Part shown: in pieces, positions 15,228-24,678 of the stretch
Layout: each line of letters begins with the position of its first letter
Position numbering within the stretch: position 1 is the first letter of the stretch
Virus record (IMG/VR): IMGVR_UViG_3300042731_003199
Location: 1-31,663 of that record
DNA: 31,663 nt
From: a virus
Reading direction: 5' to 3' (one strand)
Program-made: the position numbers and the translations under genes
The notes under the pieces: model-generated
What the model saw: the letters and a program-made list of their open reading frames with translations, nothing else
Database searches by the model: none
Told to the model about the DNA's origin: nothing

Positions 15228-15566
15228 ATGCGTCTATCTGAAGCCCTGAGCCCGTCCGTATGGATCGAAGTTCCCTTCGCTGAGGGGGCTGTTCTGCGGG
15301 TCAAGTACCGGCCGTCGAAGGCCACGCTAGCCGACATGCAGGAACTGTCGAGTAAAACCGGCACAGATCAGGTCGGCTCTATCGTGAATACATTCCTCGA
15401 AATGATCGAGGAATGGGACATGTTCGAGGATGACAACGAAACAGTAGTTCCCCTGGAATACGACCGCCTCATGAACATTCCGGCGAGCATCTTCCGGAGA
15501 GTCCTCGAAGTAGTGACGGAGAGGCAATCATCGGGGGAAGCGGCAAGCTCCTCGCGCGATGGCTGA
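15228..15566 (+). CDS. Tail assembly chaperone, short form (lambda gpG analogue)
   Basis: The 112-residue product begins MRLSEALSPSVWIEVPF and contains a helical, acidic second half. Size and its place between tail tube and tape measure genes are those of the lambda G-type chaperone, which coats the tape measure during tail assembly. The start is unsure: ATG 15228 abuts a hairpin, whereas GTG 15201 (nine residues longer) has GAAGG upstream at fair spacing. The frame ends at TGA 15564-15566, just after a slippery run that lets some ribosomes continue in the -1 frame. Confidence 0.75.
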   Translation: MRLSEALSPSVWIEVPFAEGAVLRVKYRPSKATLADMQELSSKTGTDQVGSIVNTFLEMIEEWDMFEDDNETVVPLEYDRLMNIPASIFRRVLEVVTERQSSGEAASSSRDG

Positions 15567-15757
15567 CAACCGAGGGGCGAATGGGCGAGCAGCCTGATTG
15601 GTACGCCCTTCTGCGTGCAGCGCGGTATCTTCGCGTTCCTCCGTGGGAATTGGCGCACAAGCCTATCTTTTGGACTGAGGTAGCATTGGCGGCAATGGAG
15701 GCGGAAGGCCGCGCTAAAGCGCATGCGGAGCGTCGGAGGTCCTCCCCGCGTAAATAA
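15228..15757 (+). CDS. Tail assembly chaperone, -1 frameshifted long form (gpGT analogue)
   Basis: A -1 shift at the five-G run (15533-15539, GGGGGAA; zero frame reads G GGG GAA) joins the first 103 codons of the short chaperone to 73 codons ending at TAA 15755-15757, giving about 176 residues. The added segment is rich in W, R and A (GEQPDWYALLRAARYLRVPPWE...), as in the T part of many phages, and lacks a strong independent start; ATG 15578 is the only candidate inside it. Such fusions, made at low frequency, are needed for tail assembly in lambda-like phages. The slip pairs Gly tRNA perfectly (GGG to GGG) but Glu (GAA to GGA) imperfectly. Confidence 0.75.
15533..15539 (+). promoter_or_regulatory. 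Slippery site for programmed -1 frameshift
   Basis: GGGGGAA lies in the overlap between the two chaperone frames, with the zero frame reading tcG GGG GAA. The frame in front ends 27 bases later, and the -1 frame stays open to 15754. It is the best candidate in the overlap for the slip. Confidence 0.65.
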
Positions 15758-15775
15758 CGAGGAGGTACGAAAAGA

Positions 15776-18700
15776 GTGCCGACAGTCGCGGAAATGAGCA
15801 TCGATGTAAAGCTGAAGGACAAAGGCGCTCAAGCCGACATCCTCAAGCTTCAACAGATGCTGCAACGCCTAGCCATGGAAGATCCTGACATTGCCGTCAG
15901 GGTTAGTGCTGCTGCTGCAAAGCGGGAGTTCAAGGATCTCTCCGAACGCATTACAGTTCTCGACGCCCAGAGCGTGGTCATCGAGACGGAGGCCGAAGCC
16001 AAGGTTGCGCTTGCGCAGTTGGAAGAACTTCAACGTGCCGTGCGTAACCTTGACCGGTCAACCGCGAACGTCGATGTCGATATCGACACACAAGGTGCTC
16101 TAGCTCACCTGGCAGCCATGAAGGTTGCTATCGAAGCTATTCAGAAAGAAAAGATCGATCTCGATCCGGAACGGAAAAATACTAAGACTCTGAACCAAAT
16201 CTCTGCTGCGGCGCAGAGAGCGTCGGGGACGATTCGTGGTCTCACGACCGCCATCATTGCGCTCGGTCCCGGTCTAGTTCCGATTACCGGTGTCTTGTTG
16301 ACGGGGATCCTCGGTCTTGCCGCCGGGCTTGCCGCCGCCGGGGCGGGGGCAACGCTTTTCGGTGTTGTCGCGGTAAATGCGTTTACGCCGATCGTCGATG
16401 TCATCAAGAAGATGAACACGGCGCAGGACCAATATAACCAAGCTGTCACGGATAAACAGAAAGAGACTGCTCTAAAGAAGCTGAAGGCTTTGTACGAAAG
16501 CCTAGATCCGTCTCAGCGCGCCGTTGTTGATGGTTACTTCAAGATGCGTGACGCTTGGGGTAAGTTCGTAGATCAGTTCCGGCCTCAGATTTTCCAGATG
16601 GCCGCCGAGGCTATGCAAGCCTTCACCAGGTTGATTCCTCACCTGGCTCCGTTGATGCAGAACGCAACAAATGCAATCCATCAGCTTCAGACGGAATCGA
16701 TCAGCACATTTCAGAACCCTGTTTGGACGAAGTTCTTTCAGAACCTTACTACAGGTGCCGAACCTGCCATCCTCAGTCTGGGTAGGTCGATCCTGAACCT
16801 GGCTACAGGATTCGCAGGTGTTCTGAATGCGTTTTTCCCGTTCTCGAACACTTTGACCGGCGGACTTGAAAATCTGACGAAAAGGTTCGCAGATTGGGGT
16901 GCAGGTCTAGAGAACAACCCTGGATTCAAGAACTTTATTGCATATGTTCAGGAAAACACTCCACTCGTCCTGGGCTTGCTCGGTAGCCTGGTCAAGTTCA
17001 TTGCCGATCTGTCTATTGCCGCTGCTCCGATCGGAACTCAGGTCGTCGGGGCTATCGATGCATTGTTCCGTGGGTTCTCGAAGCTGACGGATCTTAATCC
17101 GATCCTCGGAACTATCGTTCTTGCGGTGTTGGCTTTTAGCGCCGTCTTCGTCAACATGATCGGACCTATCCTTGCCGTCGTGAACATTGTGAATCTTTTG
17201 ATTCCGTTGTTCGCCGGTATCGGTGAGGCTATCAGCGTTGCGTGGGTCGGAATCCAATTGTTCGCTCTTGCGTGGGGGGCGACGATTGCGGTTATCGCTG
17301 CTGTCATCGCAGCGCTTGTCCTTGCCTACACCCATTTTGACACCTTCCGTTCAAAAGTAGACGCACTGTGGCAAAAGTTGGTCGAGGTCGGAAACGCCAT
17401 CCTCACCGCAGTCACACCTGCCCTTCAAGAGGTTATCAGCTTCTTTCAAGATGAGTGGGGTAAGTTCCTAGCTTGGTGGAACGACAATTCAGAAACGTTC
17501 AGTAAAGCATGGGAAAACATTCAAACTGCGGCGGAAACCGCCCTAAGCTGGCTAGTGGATCGCATTTCCGGAGCGCTTGATTCGATCACTTCCGTTTGGT
17601 CCGCAGTGTGGCCGGGACTGTCCACAGTTCTCGTTGGAGTATGGACAGTTATCAGCGGAGTAATCTCCGGCGCGCTTCAGGTAATCCGTGGAATCTTTAT
17701 GATTTTCACGTCCGCTATCGCCGGAGACTGGTCCGGGGTGTGGGACGGTCTCGGAGATATCGTCTTCGGCGCATTCGGAATCGTTTCAAGCATTATCATG
17801 GGTGGAATTCAGATCATCCTAGGAGTTCTACAAATCCTATGGGTCGGAATTCAAGCCGCTTTCGGAGCAGCATTCGACGGAGTGGTCGCAGGACTAACGA
17901 CATCGGTTGAGCTGGTAAAAGCAGTTTTCACAGGAATCTGGGACTTCCTAGTATTCCTGTTCGAATCGATCATCACTTCCGGGCAAGGTTTCGTCGACGC
18001 TATTATCGGCGCATTCCAATGGCTCTACGATGTGCTTATCGGAAACTCGATCATCCCTGACCTGGTAAACGGCGTCATCCAGTGGTTCACCGCTCTCGGC
18101 TCGTTCCTTATGGCAGTGATGGGGCCGGTCATCGACGTTATCGTTGCCGGATGGGAACTTATCTGGTCGGTAGTATCCACGGTCGCCGTAGCGATCTGGA
18201 ATGTAGTTTCTGCGCAATGGAATGCAATTTCGCAGATTACGTCGGCTATTTGGAATGCGCTAGTAACTCTAGTCGGAGCGCAGATTAAAGCAGTATACAC
18301 GGTAGTTTCTAGCGTTCTTTCCGCGCTAGGTTCTACATGGTCTTCAATCTGGAACGCTATCGGCAGCGTCGCGCAAGTTGTTTGGAATCTGATTAAAGCT
18401 CTTGTTCAGGCCGGAATTGTTGCGGTGAAGGCGGTAGTTACCGCAACAATGCAGATCCTTCAAGGTGACTGGTCCGGGGCATGGAATACCATTAAAGCTG
18501 CGGCATCTACGATCTGGGGTCTGATTAAGTCGGCGGTCCAGACAGCTATTAAAGCCGTGTGGTCGGTAATCGTTTCAACGCTTACGACGATTAAAACTGC
18601 ATGGTCGAACGCATGGGATAACGTTCTCTCCGCGTTGGGAAGATTCGCTTCACAAATCCTTACCGCCGCAACCGACCTAGTGTCCGACATCCTCAACGCA

Positions 18701-19198
18701 TTCACCGGACTCGCATCAGATCTGTACAATGCGGGTGTCGATATGCTTGTCGGGTTGAAGGACGGAATCCTCTCCGCCGGAGGAATGGCGGTCGACGCCG
18801 TAGAAGGAATCATCAGCAAGATTGCCGGTCTACTCCCCGGATCCCCGGCCGACTGGGGTCCTCTGAGCGGACACGGTTACATCAAGCTCCGTGGTGAACG
18901 ATTCATGGAAGACCTGACATCTGCGCTGCGGAAGACATCCGGTCTTGAAATGTCGATGCGGGACGTCGCGGATATCATGACTCTGCGCATGGACTCGTCC
19001 GCCGCGTTCGACAGAATCGCGAACTCCACGGCGGGGGCATTCAACCCGCAACCCGGAGCGTCTAACATCAACGTCGAAGCAGGGGCCGTCGTCGTCTCCG
19101 TAGGGGACGGCGTCGATCCTGAGGCTGCACGGAAGGCGTTCGACGATTCTGCCGATACACTTGGTGAAGCGTTGCTTTCTGCGATTAAGAAGCGGTAG
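15776..19198 (+). CDS. Tail tape measure protein
   Basis: At 1140 residues this is the largest gene and is set directly after the chaperones. It determines tail length; with the usual 1.5 angstroms per residue it predicts a tail of roughly 170 nm. Order: a charged helical N-terminus (1-150), hydrophobic segments at about 155-200 and 425-520 that could form membrane-crossing channels, then a long W/A/I/V-rich part (about 580-970) with degenerate repeats such as GDWSGVWDGLGDIV and GDWSGAWNTIKAA. The C-terminus contains the motif LLPGSPADWGPLSGHGY, typical of tape measure proteins. I see no peptidase or lysozyme motif. GTG 15776 follows GGAGGT (15761-15766). Confidence 0.95.
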   Translation: MPTVAEMSIDVKLKDKGAQADILKLQQMLQRLAMEDPDIAVRVSAAAAKREFKDLSERITVLDAQSVVIETEAEAKVALAQLEELQRAVRNLDRSTANVDVDIDTQGALAHLAAMKVAIEAIQKEKIDLDPERKNTKTLNQISAAAQRASGTIRGLTTAIIALGPGLVPITGVLLTGILGLAAGLAAAGAGATLFGVVAVNAFTPIVDVIKKMNTAQDQYNQAVTDKQKETALKKLKALYESLDPSQRAVVDGYFKMRDAWGKFVDQFRPQIFQMAAEAMQAFTRLIPHLAPLMQNATNAIHQLQTESISTFQNPVWTKFFQNLTTGAEPAILSLGRSILNLATGFAGVLNAFFPFSNTLTGGLENLTKRFADWGAGLENNPGFKNFIAYVQENTPLVLGLLGSLVKFIADLSIAAAPIGTQVVGAIDALFRGFSKLTDLNPILGTIVLAVLAFSAVFVNMIGPILAVVNIVNLLIPLFAGIGEAISVAWVGIQLFALAWGATIAVIAAVIAALVLAYTHFDTFRSKVDALWQKLVEVGNAILTAVTPALQEVISFFQDEWGKFLAWWNDNSETFSKAWENIQTAAETALSWLVDRISGALDSITSVWSAVWPGLSTVLVGVWTVISGVISGALQVIRGIFMIFTSAIAGDWSGVWDGLGDIVFGAFGIVSSIIMGGIQIILGVLQILWVGIQAAFGAAFDGVVAGLTTSVELVKAVFTGIWDFLVFLFESIITSGQGFVDAIIGAFQWLYDVLIGNSIIPDLVNGVIQWFTALGSFLMAVMGPVIDVIVAGWELIWSVVSTVAVAIWNVVSAQWNAISQITSAIWNALVTLVGAQIKAVYTVVSSVLSALGSTWSSIWNAIGSVAQVVWNLIKALVQAGIVAVKAVVTATMQILQGDWSGAWNTIKAAASTIWGLIKSAVQTAIKAVWSVIVSTLTTIKTAWSNAWDNVLSALGRFASQILTAATDLVSDILNAFTGLASDLYNAGVDMLVGLKDGILSAGGMAVDAVEGIISKIAGLLPGSPADWGPLSGHGYIKLRGERFMEDLTSALRKTSGLEMSMRDVADIMTLRMDSSAAFDRIANSTAGAFNPQPGASNINVEAGAVVVSVGDGVDPEAARKAFDDSADTLGEALLSAIKKR

Positions 19199-19206
19199 GA
19201 GGACCG

Positions 19207-22200
19207 GTGGCAACCACCATTACCACTGCAACACACGGTGACTCGCTGTCCGGATCCGCCGAAAAGCGTCTTGACGTCGATCCCAGCGGAAATATCTGGG
19301 CAGCGATCGTAGACACCGGACGTGTAAAATTCTTCTCATCCGGCGACGGAGGGAACACGTGGGCTTCTGCGGCCGGTTCAGACCTGAGCCTTGGACAGAA
19401 CACGGCCGTTCCGTCGTTCTTCATCGACGCTGACGGATACGCGCATATCGCGTTCGTTCAATGGGATAAAAGCCCGCAGGTCATCATCTATGGTCGTGGA
19501 ACCCCCCGGACGGGCGGCGGTTGGTCGTGGTCGACGAAGACGATCGCCGCATCGGGCGGACGCATCGGAGTTGACTCCGACATCATCGCTTTCCGCAACG
19601 GAACCGGATGGGTCGTATGGGTTGCATGGACGTACGACGACGGAGCGACCGGAGCGCGGGTATCGAAGCTTTCGGTGAGCGCAAGCGGATCCATCACCGT
19701 AGATTCCGTAGCACACGGACCTGCATCAGGTTTCGCTGCGTACCAGGTGAAATCGTTGGAGTTCGACCACACGGGAGACGGAAAGACTCCTAGCACCAAT
19801 CCGGACATCTATCTCTTCGTATCGTCTGCGGTAGGTGGATCCACCTACGTCCACAAGGCGGCTTATTCGTCAGGCAACTGGACCTGGGGAACACCGGTAA
19901 CTATCGAAGGCGGTGTTTCGATTTACCAATCCGTGTGTTGCACGGTCCATGACGGAACATACGACTTCATGGTGTGGAACACGACCGGAACGTCGCTGAA
20001 GGCGGCTGAATGGGATGGGTCCGCCGGTTCTGTGACTTCGAGGAACCCTCCGGCCATGCCTGGTGGAACTGGGAACGTCCCGGGAATTTCCCTGGCCTGC
20101 GATCCGAGCACCAGCGATATCTACCTAGCAGCGTACGGGACAACGAACGGCGACATTATCTACTGCAAGTTCGATCGTGGAACCACATCGTGGGGTTCAT
20201 GGACGACAGCAGTTACCCGCCCGGCGAGCAGCGGAGACGGTGATGTTCAGCTAGTCCGTCACCCACCCCGCGATTCTATCGACATGGTGTTTTCCCAGGG
20301 CTCTGGTCCGTACACCATCAAGTATGCTCAGTTGCTCGCGCTCTCCCGCCCGCCGGGGACGCCGACGTTGATCTCCCCGGCGGGCGGGGCCCAAGTTGAC
20401 CTAGCGGCCGGATATACGTTCAAGTGGCAATACAATTCGGTTTCTCCGGGCGATTCGCAGCAGTCGTGGGCGTTCCGTCGCCAATATGGAGGGGGGCCGA
20501 CGACAGAGTATTGGAATGAGTCGATCCAATCATGGCAGGGCTCCGAAGTGTTCAACGCGACGGATTCTGCTACGCCGTATCAGGTTTCCTTCCCGGCGGG
20601 TGAATGGTCGACGGGGACGACATATTCTTGGTCCGTCAAAACAAAGTCGAGCACCGGGGTTGACTCTTCGTATGCGTCTGACCGTACGGTCACCGCTAGC
20701 CTGTCTCCGACCGTCGTCGTTACCTCTCCGTCCGGTATTTCGTACGGATCGTCCACTCCGCTGGTGACGTGGACATACACGTCGGTTACTCCTCAACGTG
20801 ACTATGAAGTGCGTATCGTCGAGACGCTGGGTGGTTCGATCGACCCGAACGACCCGGGGCCGTCCGTGTGGACGTCCGATGTCGTGACGTCGTCGATCGG
20901 ACGTAACGTCCGGGTCGGGACCAGCCTTGACGACGGCACCGCGTACCGGGCCTACGTGCGTTCTACGGACACGGACGGGGTTCCCTCGGCGTGGGAGTAC
21001 TCCGACTTCACGTTGAGCGTCCAGCCGCCGTCAGGCCCCCTCGCCGAGGCGGTAGACGTCCTGTCGTGGGATACGAGCGTTCCACGTGTCGCTTTGAAAA
21101 TCCAGGCTAGGTCGAACTACCTGAGCGTTGATCAGGCGATCGGGCAGGACGGATGGGAGGCCGACGCGAATGTTACGGTGTCCGCTCAGGCCGACGATCC
21201 GTCGAATCAGTTGCTTGCCGGGTTGAAGATGGTTTCTACCTCCGCAGGGGACATGTCGGCAAGAACGGAGGAAGGGACTCCTCCTCTCGCTCCTCTCGGC
21301 GAACCTGCGCTCACCCGACCGTTGTCTTTCCCTGTTATCGCGGGTTCTGAGTATACGGGGGTTGCTTCGTTCAAGGTTGAGAGCGGCGGGACGGTAAGAG
21401 CAGCGCGGGTAAAAATCCGCTGGTATGACGACGATGACGGGACAGGGTCTCTAATTTCCACGTCTACCGGGAATCAGGTTGTCACCGGAACGACTTCATA
21501 TGAGCAAGCTTATGTGACCGATGAAGCGCCGACCGGTGCTGTTCTCGCACGTATGGTTGTCGAAGTTCTCGGCGCCGTCGCGGGGAGCGAAACGTTCTAT
21601 GCGTCGATGCTGACGTTCCATCCCGGCCGTGACACGGCATGGCAGAGCGGTGGATACGCTTATACCCAGGTGGTGAACGTCGAACGAAGCGACGATGAGG
21701 GAACCACTTGGGTCGCGCTTGAGGATAGCGTTAAGCCTGATTTCTATCAGCAAGCGACCATCGAAGACCGTTCGATGCCGTACGGTATTCCGGTTCAGTA
21801 TCGGGCGGTGACGAACGCAGATGTCGGTGGCACGGAGGTTCTGACGTCCGATTTCTCTCCGGTCTCTGAATTGCAGATCGATTCGAATTACTGGGGAATC
21901 CGGGACCTTACTGATGATACGGCGGAGTTCAACGCTTTTGTCGTCGGGATTACCGAAACTGATTCGGATGGATCGACGGTGTTCTACCCCGCCGGTCGTA
22001 GCTCACCTGTTGTCGACACGGAAGTTCTCATGAACCCTTCCGGGAACTTGAGTGTCTACGTTCGGCGCCAGGATCTTGAAAGCGTAAGGGATGTGGTGAC
22101 CCGTACGGTTCCGTTGATCCTTCAGCGCCCCACGGGGAGAGTTCAGACGGTTCGGTTCCCATCCCGCGAATACGCGGTCGAAGCGTTGACTAACAGGATC

Positions 22201-22230
22201 ATCACCATTCCGTATGTTGAGGTTTCCTGA
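19207..22230 (+). CDS. Large tail tip protein with sialidase-like propeller and Ig/FnIII domains
   Basis: This 1007-residue protein occupies the distal-tail slot. The N-terminal part (about 5-375) looks like a beta propeller: it includes an Asp-box (S45-G-D47-G-G49-N-T51-W52) and repeated aromatic blade-like strands. Two FnIII/Ig-like domains follow (about 378-490 with PPGTPTLISPAGG, and about 495-615 with PTVVVTSPSG), then a jelly-roll or carbohydrate-binding-like domain (about 630-800) and a C-terminal part that may contact the hub. The catalytic residues of true sialidases are not evident, so it may bind rather than cleave glycans. GTG 19207 follows GTAGGAGGA after the tape measure stop; the next gene overlaps by one base. 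It probably takes part in host recognition. Confidence 0.8.
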   Translation: MATTITTATHGDSLSGSAEKRLDVDPSGNIWAAIVDTGRVKFFSSGDGGNTWASAAGSDLSLGQNTAVPSFFIDADGYAHIAFVQWDKSPQVIIYGRGTPRTGGGWSWSTKTIAASGGRIGVDSDIIAFRNGTGWVVWVAWTYDDGATGARVSKLSVSASGSITVDSVAHGPASGFAAYQVKSLEFDHTGDGKTPSTNPDIYLFVSSAVGGSTYVHKAAYSSGNWTWGTPVTIEGGVSIYQSVCCTVHDGTYDFMVWNTTGTSLKAAEWDGSAGSVTSRNPPAMPGGTGNVPGISLACDPSTSDIYLAAYGTTNGDIIYCKFDRGTTSWGSWTTAVTRPASSGDGDVQLVRHPPRDSIDMVFSQGSGPYTIKYAQLLALSRPPGTPTLISPAGGAQVDLAAGYTFKWQYNSVSPGDSQQSWAFRRQYGGGPTTEYWNESIQSWQGSEVFNATDSATPYQVSFPAGEWSTGTTYSWSVKTKSSTGVDSSYASDRTVTASLSPTVVVTSPSGISYGSSTPLVTWTYTSVTPQRDYEVRIVETLGGSIDPNDPGPSVWTSDVVTSSIGRNVRVGTSLDDGTAYRAYVRSTDTDGVPSAWEYSDFTLSVQPPSGPLAEAVDVLSWDTSVPRVALKIQARSNYLSVDQAIGQDGWEADANVTVSAQADDPSNQLLAGLKMVSTSAGDMSARTEEGTPPLAPLGEPALTRPLSFPVIAGSEYTGVASFKVESGGTVRAARVKIRWYDDDDGTGSLISTSTGNQVVTGTTSYEQAYVTDEAPTGAVLARMVVEVLGAVAGSETFYASMLTFHPGRDTAWQSGGYAYTQVVNVERSDDEGTTWVALEDSVKPDFYQQATIEDRSMPYGIPVQYRAVTNADVGGTEVLTSDFSPVSELQIDSNYWGIRDLTDDTAEFNAFVVGITETDSDGSTVFYPAGRSSPVVDTEVLMNPSGNLSVYVRRQDLESVRDVVTRTVPLILQRPTGRVQTVRFPSREYAVEALTNRIITIPYVEVS

Positions 22231-23318
22231 TGTGGCCGACAACGACACGATTCAACGAGGTACTTTACGAACCGGCGCGACGATGGGCCTCGAAGGTCGA
22301 AGTTCTGTACGGGAATGAACTAGTCACCACACTTGACGTCGTTCTCGACGGCAGTATCGAATTCGATGATGTCGCGGTGAGACGGTCGTGTAATCTCCGG
22401 ATGATCGACCCTGACGGGATTCTCACTCCAGCTTCGGCCGCTGATCTTCTCGCGCCGAAGGGAACAGAACTTCGTCTATATCGTGGATTGATGGTTGACG
22501 GGGAATATGAATACGTTCCGCTCGGTGTATTCGGAATCGTCGAACCCGAGGTCACGGCGCACGGTTCCGGCACGCAGATTAAGGTGAAGGGCTGGGACCG
22601 TGTCGATGCGATCAGAACTAGACGCTTCGACGAAGCGTATCCGATCGCTAGCGGAACCGCGACGTGGCAGGCTATTTCGGATATCGTCACGTCACGGCTC
22701 GACGTCCCTGTCAGGATCACACAGACCGGTAACACGACACCGGAAGTCGTCTACGACGCACTTTCCGACCCTTGGGATGCGGTGAGGAAACTTGCGGCGG
22801 CGGATTCCCTGTCGGCGTACTTCGATCCGCTGGGGACTCTAGTCGTCGAGCCGTATACGGAAACGGCTACCGGAATCGTTTACGAACCCGGGACGACATC
22901 CCTACTCGTCGAAACTAGCAGGATTATCAAGTCTGATACGACGTATTCCGGTGTGATCGTGAAAGGGGAGCATCCGGAGACGGGTGCTATCCGTTCCGTT
23001 CTTTGGGATACGGACGTGACATCTCCGACCTACTACCTAGGACCGTTCGGTAAACGACCGTACGGCTATTCTTCTCCGCTTATCGACAGCCAATCGAAAG
23101 CGGACGCTGCTGCCGCGTCGATCCTGCCGAGAGTCACGAAGATGAAACAGGAGATCACTATCCGCACGATCGGGCACCCGGGGCATGACATCGGAGACGT
23201 AGCAACGGTCATCGACAGCAAGTCGCGAACCAACGGGGTGTATGTCGTTTCCGGAGGGTCCATTCCGCTCCGGCCGAACGGGACGATCCGTCTGAAACTC
23301 GTGGAGTCTTCCTCATGA
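22230..23318 (+). CDS. Tail hub / minor tail protein
   Basis: This 362-residue protein has a beta-rich N-terminus that sets out an SIEFDDVAVRRSCNLRMIDPDG strand-turn pattern, then GVFGIVEPEV, a central DALSDPWDAVRKLAAADSLSAYFD helix and a C-terminal GDVATVIDSK barrel segment. This layout resembles siphovirus hub proteins related to T4 gp27 (also called phage protein D or ReqiPepy6 Gp37-like). It would close the tail tube and connect to the fibre. It starts in the TGATG overlap and ends in an ATGA overlap. Confidence 0.75.
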   Translation: MWPTTTRFNEVLYEPARRWASKVEVLYGNELVTTLDVVLDGSIEFDDVAVRRSCNLRMIDPDGILTPASAADLLAPKGTELRLYRGLMVDGEYEYVPLGVFGIVEPEVTAHGSGTQIKVKGWDRVDAIRTRRFDEAYPIASGTATWQAISDIVTSRLDVPVRITQTGNTTPEVVYDALSDPWDAVRKLAAADSLSAYFDPLGTLVVEPYTETATGIVYEPGTTSLLVETSRIIKSDTTYSGVIVKGEHPETGAIRSVLWDTDVTSPTYYLGPFGKRPYGYSSPLIDSQSKADAAAASILPRVTKMKQEITIRTIGHPGHDIGDVATVIDSKSRTNGVYVVSGGSIPLRPNGTIRLKLVESSS

Positions 23319-24160
23319 CAATGCCACGTTCAAGCGATGTCTCCGAAGTTGTTGCCGATATCGCTGAAACGATCAGGCCGGAGAAGCCTCAGGGTGAAGT
23401 GGCCGTGCGGGTCGGGGTTGTCTCCGCCGTGGAGGGTTCATCTCCGTACAGGGTGAGACTGGATATCACCGGGACAACATGGCTTTCCAGAACATCCGAC
23501 GCTTCGATCGAAGTAGGGGACAAGGTTTGGGCGGTTCAGCAGGGTGAAGTCGTTATCGTCGCAGGGCGTCTGAACTCCGTTGATTCGCTCGTTCCTGTCG
23601 GTTCCGTCACCACGTACGCCGGATCCACGGCTCCGGATGGATGGCTCGAAGCTGACGGTTCAGCGGTGAGTCGCACCACGTACGCGCGGCTGTATGCCGT
23701 CTGCGGGACCACCTACGGCCCCGGGGACGGCTCGACGACGTTCAACCTACCGAACCTCCGGAACAACGTGGTGGTCGGCTCCGGGGGCTCCTATGCGCGT
23801 GGTGGGACGGGTGGAGCGGCGACCGTCACGTTGACGACGTCGCAGATTCCGGCCCACGACCACGGAGAATCGGCAAGCCACACTCACACGGGGAGCGGAA
23901 CTGCTACCTCGGCGGGGAGCCACTCGCATACGTATACGGACTCTTCGACGACGAGAACTGACCTTCTCGCGGGTGGTGGGACGACCGCGAATAATGGTTC
24001 CGCTTCTGCGTCTACCGGGACGGATGGGGCGCATACGCACCCGGTGACGCTTTCTATCAATTCTGGTGGTGCTCACACACACAGTTCCGTCGGTAGTGGT
24101 GGTTCGCATGAAAACATGCCTCCGTATGTGGCTATGATGATGATTATCCGCGCTGTGTAA
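23315..24160 (+). CDS. Tail fibre / collar-domain protein with HxH metal-binding motifs
   Basis: The protein has 281 residues. The N-terminal part (about 28-88) resembles an OB fold (VAVRVGVVSAVEGSSPYRVRL...VGDKVWAV). A phage tail collar domain follows (about 93-155: GSTAPDGWLEADGSAVSRTTY, then TFNLPNLR). The rest is G/S/T-rich and carries five H-x-H motifs, as in T4-type fibre tips that coordinate iron or zinc, and ends in the typical SHENMPPYVAMMMIIRAV. It probably forms a trimeric fibre for receptor binding. The start ATG 23315 overlaps the stop of the hub gene; a second ATG lies at 23321. Confidence 0.85.
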   Translation: MTMPRSSDVSEVVADIAETIRPEKPQGEVAVRVGVVSAVEGSSPYRVRLDITGTTWLSRTSDASIEVGDKVWAVQQGEVVIVAGRLNSVDSLVPVGSVTTYAGSTAPDGWLEADGSAVSRTTYARLYAVCGTTYGPGDGSTTFNLPNLRNNVVVGSGGSYARGGTGGAATVTLTTSQIPAHDHGESASHTHTGSGTATSAGSHSHTYTDSSTTRTDLLAGGGTTANNGSASASTGTDGAHTHPVTLSINSGGAHTHSSVGSGGSHENMPPYVAMMMIIRAV

Positions 24161-24185
24161 ATAATCGACTGCGGTTGCCCGACGG

Positions 24186-24241
24186 TACAATGGGGTATTC
24201 GGAGGTGAGCCCCTATGACCTACATTGCTCGTGTCGCATGA
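24186..24241 (+). promoter_or_regulatory. Possible -10, strong ribosome site and 8-codon leader ORF
   Basis: TACAAT (24186-24191) could be a -10, though no -35 is clear. GGAGGT (24201-24206) stands eight bases before ATG 24215, which opens an 8-codon frame, MTYIARVA, ending in TGA at 24239-24241. That stop overlaps ATG 24238 of the next gene (ATGA). The strong ribosome site therefore loads ribosomes on the mini-ORF, and the real gene is probably reached by coupling. Confidence 0.5.
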
Positions 24242-24678
24242 ATGACACGCATGTGATGATTGCAGCCGGAGTGCTCACGGCCGTGGGCGGTGGGTTGTTG
24301 GCGTCGATCGTCAACGGAATCTTTGCGCGGTCACGTAATGTCGCCGAAGCGGAGTCGACTCGGGCGACCGCAGTTCAGATCGCGACGGATACGACTCTTT
24401 CTGTGATCACTGATCTTCGTGACGAAATCGTTCGGTTGAAGCGGAGACTTGACGTCACCGAAGTGGAAAACGAAGAGGCCAGGCGTAGAGTCGACGATGC
24501 GGAGGCACACGCGGGTAAGGCGGAGTACGATTTGAAGGTGCTGCGGTGCGGCGTAACCGCGTACCAACATCGCGTAGAATACCTAACTAGACTGCTCGAA
24601 GAGTCTGGTGTCAATATGACGACATGGGTCCCGCCGGACGATAAGGACGAACATGGTAGGGAAAGTGGAATCGATTGA
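24238..24678 (+). CDS. Membrane protein with coiled coil, lysis cassette
   Basis: The product is 146 residues from ATG 24238. It has a short N-terminus, one hydrophobic segment (about 8-28, MIAAGVLTAVGGGLLASIV), then a long coiled coil (about 55-125; LRDEIVRLKRRLDVTEVENEEARRR) and a polar tail. Similar proteins in actinophage lysis cassettes are annotated only as membrane proteins; it may help the holin or regulate lysis. The 3' end overlaps the following lysin by 26 bases. An upstream extension to 24175 is possible but has no ribosome site and no better start. Confidence 0.7.
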   Translation: MNDTHVMIAAGVLTAVGGGLLASIVNGIFARSRNVAEAESTRATAVQIATDTTLSVITDLRDEIVRLKRRLDVTEVENEEARRRVDDAEAHAGKAEYDLKVLRCGVTAYQHRVEYLTRLLEESGVNMTTWVPPDDKDEHGRESGID

